NCBI GenBank assembly: GCA_029820295.1 | Contig: JALGVA010000002.1 | Location: 51,481-115,480, forward strand | DNA: 64,000 nucleotides | DNA from: Candidatus Zipacnadia bacterium | GTDB lineage: Bacteria; Armatimonadota; Zipacnadia; Zipacnadales; UBA5352 | Direction of reading: 5' to 3' | Shown: one piece after another, positions 9,501-17,244 of the stretch | How the letters are laid out: each line of letters starts with the position of its first letter | Position numbering within the stretch: position 1 is the first letter of the stretch | The notes under the pieces: model-generated | Seen by the model: only the letters and a program-made list of their open reading frames with translations | What the model was told of the DNA's origin: nothing | Database searches by the model: none | Position numbers and translations under genes: made by a program

Positions 9501-11431
9501 GCGTCCACGAAGGCAGCTTCGAGGCGACGTTGCACGTCGCGGGCGAGCAGGTGTCCTCCGCCGACAGCCCCTTCCGCGTGTTCCCGCACATCACGCGCCG
9601 GCACGATCTAAGTGTGCTGGCCGCCGGCCTGCGCGCGACCACCATGCGCGGGCTGCAGCGTCTGGGCGTCGCCGTGCGCGAGCTGGGAGAGCTGAGTGCA
9701 CTCCAGGACGGCGCGATGTCGCTCATCATCGGGCCGCATGCGGGCCTCACCGCGGAGGACGCGCCCGCGCTGCGGAGCTTCGTCGAGCGCGGCGGGCAGC
9801 TCGTGGTCCTCCAGCAGATGAGCCGGCCGGCGTGGCTGCCGCTCGACGCGGAGCTTGCGGCCGATGAGCCGATGACCCGATGCTTCGCGTCCTGGCGCGA
9901 CAGCCCGCTGCTGGACGGGCTGGAGGAGCGCGACCTGTCGTTCTGGCCGGACGACCACGTGGTGGCCGAGGGCGGCTGGCGGCGGCCCGAACAGGTGCGC
10001 TACCGGGCGGTCATGGAGGGCGGGGTGGGGCTGGGCCTGTCGCCGCTGGCCGAGGCGCGCGTTGGCGCCGGGCGCGTCTGGCTGGTGCACCTGCCGCTGT
10101 GGGCCAGTACGCCGGTCAACCCGGTCACCGAGCGGGTGGGGCACAACCTGCTGGACGAACTGGGGCGCTTCGAGCCACGTCCGCCGGGCACGGTGGCGCT
10201 GCTCGACGAGCCACATGGCGACGTGGAGGCGCTGCTGGCCGACGTGGGCGCGCACCCGACGTCTCTGACCGGACGGCTGTCCGACGCCGACCTGTCCGGA
10301 CACGCGTGCGTGGTCGTCGAGGCCGCGCCGGAGAGCATGGCCGAAGCGGTCGCGAACACGGAGCGACTGCGGGGCTTCGTCGCCGCCGGGGGCACCGTGT
10401 GGCTGCACGGCGTCCGGCCCGAGAGCGCCGACGCGGTGGCCGAGCTGTGCGGACGCAGTGTGCGGCTGGAGGGGCTGTTCGAGCTGCCGTTGACGCTGCT
10501 GCCGCATCCGCTGACCGCGGGCATGACCGAGGCGCAACTGCACTGGTCGGTGGACCCCGCCAACTTCCGCCCGGTCAGGGCCGACATGGTGGACTGGATG
10601 GTTGACGTCGCGGGCGGGCGCGCTGTCACTGAGCCCGCGGCGCTGGTGGAGGCGCCGCACGGCAGCGGGCGCTTCCTGATCGATCAGCTCCACTGGGAGA
10701 CCGAGTTCCGCAATCGCACTCGAGCGCGCGAGTTCGTCGCCGGGTTGTGCGCCAACCTGGGCGTCGAGCTGTCCCCGGTCGAGCCGCCGGAGCCCGCAGT
10801 CACCTTCGTGGCGCACTTCGACGGCAGCGCGGTCGCCGACTACGCCGCCGGCAGGGCCACGCCGGAGCCGATCGAGGACATCGCCTTCGTCGAGGGCAAG
10901 TTCGGCCGGGCGGTGGACTTCACCGGAACCGAGGACCTGCGCTACCAGCAGCGGCTGAACCTGGATATCAACAGCGGCACCATCGAACTGTGGTTCAACG
11001 GCAGCGCGGCGGACGACCAGATCCTCTTCCGCACCACGCCGGGCCAGTTCAACGACGCCGACTTCGTCGCGTTGTGGACCTGGCAGGGCCTGCTGCGCCT
11101 CGACCACCACTCGCTGCCGGGCGGCCTGGGCAGCGGCTACATGGTGCACAAGTTGGAGCTGTCCCCGGGCTGGCACCACATCGCCGCCACCTGGGACCAC
11201 AGCAGCGGCGCCGCGCTCTACGTAGACGGCCAGATGGTCGCCCGCAAGGAGGGCGGCTGGGAGCCCACGGAGGCCCGCTTCCGCCACTTCACGCTCAGCG
11301 CGCCGCATCGCCCCGTGACCGGGGCGATCGACGAGCTGCGCATCCTGACCTACGCGCTGACCCCCGAGCAGATCGCCGCCGACGCGGCCGCGACTGAGCC
11401 CTTCCCGGCCCCACACGACGGAGGCCCCTGA
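6509..11431 (+). CDS. Large secreted GH2-type glycoside hydrolase with N- and C-terminal LamG/concanavalin-like domains
   Basis: Signal peptide; N-terminal 'DFTGSRALEYPARGNIDLNQGTLELWINTHWG' and C-terminal 'DFTGTEDLRYQQRLNLDINSGTIELWFNG' are LamG-like. Middle has GH2 sandwich 'WYRRSFEVP...WWVNGIEVG' and TIM-barrel acid/base-like motif 'VIRSIENEVGYL'. Confidence 0.85.
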   Translation: MRRAVPSTLITCSLLISWTCGAAEIDISAAPQPTADTTFLLDFEQPDLAPVVAAGEGGPPAGQVEVAEGHRGVGADFTGSRALEYPARGNIDLNQGTLELWINTHWGSRGRTRSHYLVSHPLDWGIPGHMRLWYWAPSETWGVLRFDYHAVSSAGDGYIFAAWPGDGWHHIAARWHSRDGIALYIDGVKVAEKRGTWEPLPPAGGLLTFSNADNPADAVIDDVRIRSTPSYAPDEPALVLDVGDAAMLQADAGAVPVRVMNRREEPATGALTVAVRDYFGERVAETVQRLELPGFSERVLDVEFPVTRPSRYFVAQVSLRDGAGEAIVEREDIVTVSALSGPRKAICLDGEWEQADGVWGEFTPPADGWSPVVLPRKEPSFPTHLRWYRRSFEVPAEMGERVRLVPRHVKQRARWWVNGIEVGDSEYAYVPYSFDITDAIRPGERNEILVAVMDWVECARPDLQAHLATTHPGDRGGVEGWPFIKPCGGEVLPAGIIESVWVYGHGGVWASDVAVVTSTRNRTMTVRGVVHNDSGRQRQCTVGNVVFDGAEQPLALPEWAGNLPGGQSRRFEVTAQWDQPRLWWPDDPHLYRLQTDVQVGDALEDSVSTRFGFREFRPEGDVFMLNEVPMHLFAAASWPNTVPMGWPGRVSDRWDATRVLFESLREAGHDIFRAHTEPWSDLLADLCDETGMMLVTEGVMSSIPGKYNWSHPDLMPNMEAFYRLWPRREMNHPALVIRSIENEVGYLLQERIMGDQETIARVRDGFVECGRIVHEADPSRPIMYEGSGPVFYDVADIYNNHYPGDEYRWAWYPNASWWPGRQMDIYFTRDWMWDRRKPLYMGEWGWFPGGQDQFAAYMGPAVYRPGVTLGLAKSVLWEMGIAGMRYYGVSANCPWNALEGTRFERFTTDRPRHRVVREGFAKLKVAIRERGSVYFVGDDVTRTVSAYNDTLQVQDFSVRWRLLVDGAVTDAGEWSATVPPAGTTRRVIVADVPRDLDGVHEGSFEATLHVAGEQVSSADSPFRVFPHITRRHDLSVLAAGLRATTMRGLQRLGVAVRELGELSALQDGAMSLIIGPHAGLTAEDAPALRSFVERGGQLVVLQQMSRPAWLPLDAELAADEPMTRCFASWRDSPLLDGLEERDLSFWPDDHVVAEGGWRRPEQVRYRAVMEGGVGLGLSPLAEARVGAGRVWLVHLPLWASTPVNPVTERVGHNLLDELGRFEPRPPGTVALLDEPHGDVEALLADVGAHPTSLTGRLSDADLSGHACVVVEAAPESMAEAVANTERLRGFVAAGGTVWLHGVRPESADAVAELCGRSVRLEGLFELPLTLLPHPLTAGMTEAQLHWSVDPANFRPVRADMVDWMVDVAGGRAVTEPAALVEAPHGSGRFLIDQLHWETEFRNRTRAREFVAGLCANLGVELSPVEPPEPAVTFVAHFDGSAVADYAAGRATPEPIEDIAFVEGKFGRAVDFTGTEDLRYQQRLNLDINSGTIELWFNGSAADDQILFRTTPGQFNDADFVALWTWQGLLRLDHHSLPGGLGSGYMVHKLELSPGWHHIAATWDHSSGAALYVDGQMVARKEGGWEPTEARFRHFTLSAPHRPVTGAIDELRILTYALTPEQIAADAAATEPFPAPHDGGP

Positions 11432-11648
11432 GCGCGCAGAGCGCCGTGACCGGTTTCATCCGCCGCGGAACCGTTCCCGCCGCAGAGGCGTCCAAGTGCC
11501 CGCAGAGGAATGCGCAGGCGGCGCGCACAGAGGAGCCTCGGTCGGCCCGCGCGAAGCCACCGGCTGAACCTCAGGAGCGTCGGCCCCACCCGGTGGCGTG
11601 ACCGCAGGGGCGCGCCGCGTTGATCTCACACGCCGGGATGTGACACCC

Positions 11649-13712
11649 ATGGTCGGACGCAATCGGCGATTCTCGCCGGATGGCTGCCGCGCACTGCGCG
11701 CACTGATCACCACCTGTCTGCTGCTGGCCGGCGCGGTCGCCGCGTGCGCGGCGCCCGCAGGCATGGTGTCGATGCGCGATTGCCGGTCGCCGCGCTGGTT
11801 CGGCAACGGCGCCAGTGTCGTGTTCGTATCCGACCACTACGGGCAGACCGACCTGTTCGTGTGCGACGGACAGGGGATGAACGTGCGCCGACTGACCGAC
11901 GACGCCGCCGAGGAGGCGGCGCCGGCGTGGTCGCCCGACGGCACGCGCATCGCCTTCGAGAAGGTGGTGGACGGCAACCGGGAGATCTGCGTCATCAACG
12001 TCGATGGCACCGACCTGCGCATGCCCGCGCCCGACCCGGCCGAGGACCGCGGTCCGGCCTGGGCGCCGGATGGCAGCCTGATCGCATTCTGGTCCGAGCG
12101 CGGCGGGGACGTGTGCGTCTGGTCGGTGCGGCCCGACGGCGCCGATCTGCGCCGGCGCATCGACTCGCGCGGCGATGACGTGGACCCGGCGTGGTCGAAT
12201 GATGGCGAGCGCATGTGCTGGGCCTCCACCCGCGATGAGGCGGAGGGCCGCTGGCGCATCTTCACCGGCCCGACGTGGCGCCTGCGCAGCGCCGACCTGC
12301 ACGGCTACTTCCCGCTGGGTTCGCGCGCTCCCGCGTGGTCACCCGACGACACGCGCATCGTGGTGGTCTGCGACGGCGACCTCCAGCTCGTGGGGCTTGA
12401 GGACCGCAGTGTGCTGCGCCTCACCGCCGACCCGGCGGAGGACGCCTGCCCCGCATGGCTGCCCGGCGGCGACCGCGTCGGCTTCCACTCCATGCGCGGC
12501 GGCACCGCCCAGCTCTACACAATGGCGACCGACGGCACCGAGCCCGAGCGCTTCGACGCGTGGGTGCCCGGTGAACCCGAGCCCGTGGTCGCCGCCGAGC
12601 CGGTGGCGGACGAGGATCTGCTGTTGATCCCGCGCGCGCCCGGCGGCGCCAGCTCGCCCGGGCCACTGCTGGTCGCGCGCCCGCAGTCCGGCCAGGGCAC
12701 GCAGGCGAGTGGCGGCGCGCCCAGGCCCGGCGAGACCGCCACGGGGGCGCTCAGCGGCCCGCCGGTCGATCCGCGCGCGCGGCGGGCGATCATCGATCTG
12801 CTGGGCATGTTGCAGGAGGGCAGGCAGCCGGACGCGACCTGGTACATGGAGAACCTGGACCTGCTGATCGGGGCCGCCACCGGGCCTCCGGGGACGATGC
12901 AGGACGTCGTCGGGATGTTCAGCGGCGGCGAGACCGGCATCGGCGATCCGGACGCGACCGACGCGCTGGCCGGCGTTATCGGTCAGATGGTGGGCGGCAC
13001 CGTCGGGGGCGTCAACGTCGCCGCGCTGGTGGCCGAGCCGGGCGTGCGCCGCGGCCTGACCAGCGTCTTCGGCATGCTGGGCGGACTCTTCCGCTCGGTA
13101 TTCGGCTCCGGCGGCGAGCGCCGGCACGAAGTCCGGGCGCGCGTGCCCTACGAGGAGCAGCGCTCGCGGCTGGTGCCGCTGACCCTGTCGGATATCTGGA
13201 AGACCGGCGCGGCCAAGTGGGGCCCGTGGGTATTCGTCAGCGGGAAGAACCTCAACACCGCGCAGATGGATCGGGAGGCCAACCGGACCGTGGGGCGCGA
13301 AGCGCGCGATGACTGGAACGGGCGCATCCTCACCATCCGGCACGGTGAGCGCGACCTCAACATCACCTTCGACCCGAACACCCAGGTGGTGCGCGTGGGC
13401 GCGGGCGATGGGGAGATGTACCTCGCCGAGGGCCGCCAGGTCGATGCCACTGCGGCGCGCCGCCGCGCGCTGCGACTTCCGGAGGCGGTGGACAACCTGC
13501 TCGACTACCCGCCCACGCAGCGCCTGGCGCCCTGCCACGTGTGGGTCGGCACCTGGCGCATCGAGGTCACGCAGTACTCGATCGTCGCCGACAACTTCGC
13601 GTCCACGTCAGGCGGCACCGCAGTGCTGTCCGACAACGGGCAACTGCTGTGGCGCCATCCCGACGGCAGCGGCCTGCTGTGGCGGGCGGAGGACTATCCG
13701 CCACTGGGCTGA
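11649..13712 (+). CDS. TolB/PD40 beta-propeller protein with an unassigned C-terminal module
   Basis: Repeats 'APAWSPDGTRIAF', 'GPAWAPDGSLIAFWS', 'DPAWSNDGERMCWAS', 'APAWSPDDTRIVVV', 'CPAWLPGGDRVGFHS'. ATG 11649 in frame with ORF 11598..13712. Confidence 0.85.
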   Translation: MVGRNRRFSPDGCRALRALITTCLLLAGAVAACAAPAGMVSMRDCRSPRWFGNGASVVFVSDHYGQTDLFVCDGQGMNVRRLTDDAAEEAAPAWSPDGTRIAFEKVVDGNREICVINVDGTDLRMPAPDPAEDRGPAWAPDGSLIAFWSERGGDVCVWSVRPDGADLRRRIDSRGDDVDPAWSNDGERMCWASTRDEAEGRWRIFTGPTWRLRSADLHGYFPLGSRAPAWSPDDTRIVVVCDGDLQLVGLEDRSVLRLTADPAEDACPAWLPGGDRVGFHSMRGGTAQLYTMATDGTEPERFDAWVPGEPEPVVAAEPVADEDLLLIPRAPGGASSPGPLLVARPQSGQGTQASGGAPRPGETATGALSGPPVDPRARRAIIDLLGMLQEGRQPDATWYMENLDLLIGAATGPPGTMQDVVGMFSGGETGIGDPDATDALAGVIGQMVGGTVGGVNVAALVAEPGVRRGLTSVFGMLGGLFRSVFGSGGERRHEVRARVPYEEQRSRLVPLTLSDIWKTGAAKWGPWVFVSGKNLNTAQMDREANRTVGREARDDWNGRILTIRHGERDLNITFDPNTQVVRVGAGDGEMYLAEGRQVDATAARRRALRLPEAVDNLLDYPPTQRLAPCHVWVGTWRIEVTQYSIVADNFASTSGGTAVLSDNGQLLWRHPDGSGLLWRAEDYPPLG

Positions 13713-13722
13713 TCCGCGCGGC

Positions 13723-16700
13723 TCAGTCGGCCACGGCCATCTCCCAGCGCGTGGTCCAGCTCCGGCCGCTGGCCAGCGTCTGCCGGCGGTACATCCACTC
13801 GAGCGTGTAGCGGCCCTGATCGGTCCCGTCCCACCAGCGGTAGAGCTGCAGCAGCTCCGGCCCGGCGGTGACCGTCACGCGCGGGCCATCGGGCGGGCCG
13901 AGCGTGAACGACGGCTCGGCCAGCGTGGCATTGGCGGGCCGGCTTCGCATCCCGCCCTCCTCCTCGGCCACACCGGCCATGGCTGCCCACACCTCGCGCG
14001 CCTGATCGGGCCCGGCGTAGACCTGCTCGCCCTCCGGGGTCCTGATGGTCAGCGTCGGCGTCGGCCCGAGCTGCAGCGCGCCGTGCGACCAGTAGCTGAT
14101 CTCGTGCTCGTCGGGCGACTCGTTACGCACTGTGATCGTGACCTGCACCGACGTGCCGGTCTCGGGCACCGACCAGGTCTTCTCCAGCACCAGGCCGCCC
14201 AGCGCCCAGTGCGACAGCCGCCGACGGAAGCTCACGGTGGCGCGCCCGGCCTTGATCTCACGCGCGACCAGCTCGTACTCGGCCTGACCATCCTCGCTTG
14301 ACCGCGCCTCCTCCGGCCACCAGAACCGATCCTGGGCGAAGCCCGCGCCGTCGAACCGACTCACCAGTTCCCGCCCGTCGCCATGCACCTGCCACGACCA
14401 CAGGTTCCCGGAGGGCGCAAGCCCCAGCTCCTGGTCGGCTGAGGAGATGCGCACCTCGGCGTAGCCGTCGCCGTCGAGGTCCGCCCAGTCGATGGTCAGC
14501 TCGCCCTCGCGGATGGTGGCTGCGCCGCCGCGCGCCTGCGCCTCGGCGCTGCGGGCCGCGAAGCGCGCGCGCACCTCGGCCTCGGCGACGCTGCCCGCGA
14601 AGCCGTCCTCGGGGACCGCGCGGCTCAGCACCAACATGCCCGCGCTCAGCGCCGGCACCTCGAAGTGCAGCCCCTCTGCCAGTTCCTCGGCCGTCCACGT
14701 CTGCCCCTCACCGGGCGCGAGCGCCGCGCGCGTGACCGGATCGTACGCGTACCACGTGCCATCCGGCGCATCCGCCACGCCGACCAGCACGGTGGCGGGC
14801 TTGTCCGGATGCATGTTGCACACCGCCGCCAGGGCCTCGCCGTTTCGCTCAAAGGCGAAGGCCATCGCGAAGCGATCCCACTGGGGCGAGGTAATGCGGA
14901 TGGTCCCGGTGGCGGTCTGCACCTGCGTCTCGCTCTCGGGTAGAACCCGGACGGTCACCCCGTCCGGGTCACGCCGGCCGTCGAAGACGAAGTCCTCAAC
15001 CGTGGCGAGGTCACGCATGGCGCGCGTGATCTCCCACACGTACTCCATGTCCATGCCGCGCACCAGGTCCGGCCAGTGCGAAGCGCCGATGGCGCCCAGG
15101 AAGGCGGGCGTGAGGAAGTCGAAGTACATGCTGCGCGGCGACTTGGCCGCCGACCAGCCGCCGTCGGCGACCATGCTGGTGCTGGTCATCGGCCACAGCC
15201 GGGCGTCGGGCAGGTAGTCGCGCATCCCGCCGACGTTGCGCGCAAAGTCCATCGGGCTGGCGGTGTATATCATGGGCAGGTGGATCAGGCGCGGGATGTC
15301 GTTGTAGGCGTGGTAGTCCACGTGGCGGTCGGGTGGGATGCCGGAGCCCTGGCAGATGGCGATGTCAAGGTCGGGGTCGATGGCGTGCACGTGCTGCGCC
15401 CACAGGCGCACGACCTCGCCGAGCTGCCAGGTGCGGAAGGCGAGGAAGCGTTCGCGCAGCTCGCCCTGCAGGCGCTCGGGCGTGAGCGTCGCGACGTCGA
15501 GGCCCTCGCGTGCTGCGAAGGCGGCCACGGTCTCCGGCTCATCCCACAGCGGGTTGCGCAGGGCGTTGGCGGGCTCCCAGTCCCAGAACGCGCCGGTGAT
15601 GATCGGGCTGAGGGTGCGGTAGTGGTCCGCCCAGGGCTCGAAGGCCGCGGTGCCCTGTGCGATGATGCGCGTCTCGGCGCCCGGCCCGGAGATGAGCTGC
15701 CTGTATCCGCCGGGGATGTTGGCCCACAGCTCGCCGCCGTCCTCGCGCAGGCGCTGCTGGAAGTACGCCCGCCAGCCCGTGGGCTCAGCGGACGCCAGGT
15801 GGTGGGTCACGCCCATGCCCCGCACCATCTCGTAGACGCGCGCCCGCAGCGGCTCGGGCACGTCGCCGAACAGGCCCCAGCAGAAGAAGCCCCGGTAGCG
15901 CGTCGGCCGCGGGCCGGCGGGCAGCGATGGCAGCACCTTGAGCGGCACGCGCCGCTCCTCCAGCGCCTGCCCGTCGACCTCCGCCTGCACGTACACGGCG
16001 GCGCCCTCGGCCACACCGCCGGCATCCAGCCACAGCGTCAGCCCGCAGTGCGAGACGGTCCGGCGCAGCCCCGCCAGCAGCTCGTCCGACAGGGCGATGC
16101 GGTAGCGGGTGAACGGCTCGTCGCCATGCGTCACCGGCTCGGACTCGCCCAGCAGGCCGAAGTCGCCCACACCCGCGGGCAGGTCGAGCAGTATCTCAGC
16201 CGTCTCAAAGCGGCTGCGGTCGCCCAGGAGCATGATGCGCACGAAGTTGGGCGCGCCCCGCACCAGCGGCCAGATGTCGCCGCGACCGTACTGCGCCGGG
16301 TAGAGGCGCATGGTCAGCGGTTCGGTCACCTCCCGCAGGGCCACGTCATCGAATGAGATCATCCCCAGGTCGAAGGCCCGGAGCAGTATCACCACCGCCT
16401 CGATGCCGGGGCGCACGTTGATGTCCAGGTTAAAGGGCGTCCACTCCTTCTCGGCGCCAAGGGTCAGGTGGAGCGTATCGGCGACCGGCGCCCCGAAGTC
16501 CCAGGGCGCGGGCGTCTCGCCGTAGAGCTGCACCTGGATGCGCGCCTGTGCGGCCTCGGTCGCACGGTAGAAGCCGGTGAGCTTGAGCAGGCCCTCAGGG
16601 ACCTCGACCGGCCCGGAGGCCAGCACACTGCGCACGGCCTCGTCGCCGACGTTCTCCACGCCGACCATGCCCGCCGCGCGCTCGCCCGAATGCCCCTCCG

Positions 16701-16866
16701 CCCACCGGAACTCGGCCCGCGAGGGCTTCGATGACCAGACCAGGAAGCGCCACCCCTCGAGGCGGTCGCCGCCGGCCTCGAAATCACCGTTGGGCAGCAG
16801 GTTGTCCTGGGCCACGGCGCCCGTCGCGGCCAGCAGCAGCGCGAGCATCCATCCGCAGGCTCTCAT
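13723..16866 (-). CDS. Secreted glycan-active-like protein with N-terminal carbohydrate-binding-like domain
   Basis: MRACGWMLALLLAATGAVAQDNLLPNGDFEAGGDRLEGWRF (signal peptide, then CBM-like 'NLLPNGDFEAG..EGW'); probable TIM-barrel middle ('HAIDPDLDIAICQGSG'). RBS GGAGG before ATG 16866. Confidence 0.78.
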   Translation of the reverse strand: MRACGWMLALLLAATGAVAQDNLLPNGDFEAGGDRLEGWRFLVWSSKPSRAEFRWAEGHSGERAAGMVGVENVGDEAVRSVLASGPVEVPEGLLKLTGFYRATEAAQARIQVQLYGETPAPWDFGAPVADTLHLTLGAEKEWTPFNLDINVRPGIEAVVILLRAFDLGMISFDDVALREVTEPLTMRLYPAQYGRGDIWPLVRGAPNFVRIMLLGDRSRFETAEILLDLPAGVGDFGLLGESEPVTHGDEPFTRYRIALSDELLAGLRRTVSHCGLTLWLDAGGVAEGAAVYVQAEVDGQALEERRVPLKVLPSLPAGPRPTRYRGFFCWGLFGDVPEPLRARVYEMVRGMGVTHHLASAEPTGWRAYFQQRLREDGGELWANIPGGYRQLISGPGAETRIIAQGTAAFEPWADHYRTLSPIITGAFWDWEPANALRNPLWDEPETVAAFAAREGLDVATLTPERLQGELRERFLAFRTWQLGEVVRLWAQHVHAIDPDLDIAICQGSGIPPDRHVDYHAYNDIPRLIHLPMIYTASPMDFARNVGGMRDYLPDARLWPMTSTSMVADGGWSAAKSPRSMYFDFLTPAFLGAIGASHWPDLVRGMDMEYVWEITRAMRDLATVEDFVFDGRRDPDGVTVRVLPESETQVQTATGTIRITSPQWDRFAMAFAFERNGEALAAVCNMHPDKPATVLVGVADAPDGTWYAYDPVTRAALAPGEGQTWTAEELAEGLHFEVPALSAGMLVLSRAVPEDGFAGSVAEAEVRARFAARSAEAQARGGAATIREGELTIDWADLDGDGYAEVRISSADQELGLAPSGNLWSWQVHGDGRELVSRFDGAGFAQDRFWWPEEARSSEDGQAEYELVAREIKAGRATVSFRRRLSHWALGGLVLEKTWSVPETGTSVQVTITVRNESPDEHEISYWSHGALQLGPTPTLTIRTPEGEQVYAGPDQAREVWAAMAGVAEEEGGMRSRPANATLAEPSFTLGPPDGPRVTVTAGPELLQLYRWWDGTDQGRYTLEWMYRRQTLASGRSWTTRWEMAVAD

Positions 16867-16885
16867 CGGCGCCTCCATCGCGACT

Positions 16886-17200
16886 TCATTCGGCGGCCGT
16901 GCCTCTGACCGGCCGCACCTCGACCGTGCATCCGTCGCCGCAGGTGACCTCAATGGTCGTGCGCCCCGGCTCAGTACCGACAACGCGCGCCTGTGCGGGG
17001 TCGTCCAGAGGCCACTCGCCGTGCAGCGTCAGGCACACGATACGTTCGGGGCTACGCTGGACCTCGTCCGTCCAACCCGGGTCCGGGTCGCGGATGCTGA
17101 GCACGCACGCGTCGCCGGCCGACCACTCCCAGGCCGGCGCCTGTCTGCCGATCTTGGAGTGATCGGCGGAGAGTGCCGGCGGCGCCCCGCTGCGGCGGCA
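16886..17200 (-). pseudogene. Orphan 3' coding fragment (possible gene remnant)
   Basis: Reverse frame reads ...GAPPALSADHSKIGRQAPAWEWSAGDACVLSIRDPDPGWTDEVQRSPERIVCLTLHGEWPLDDPAQARVVGTEPGRTTIEVTCGDGCTVEVRPVRGTAAE*. An in-frame TGA lies immediately upstream and there is no good ATG/RBS for the whole stretch. Confidence 0.35.
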
Positions 17201-17244
17201 TCATGCGCCCTGCGATCTCAGGCAGCGTGTGCGCCTCCTCCGGA

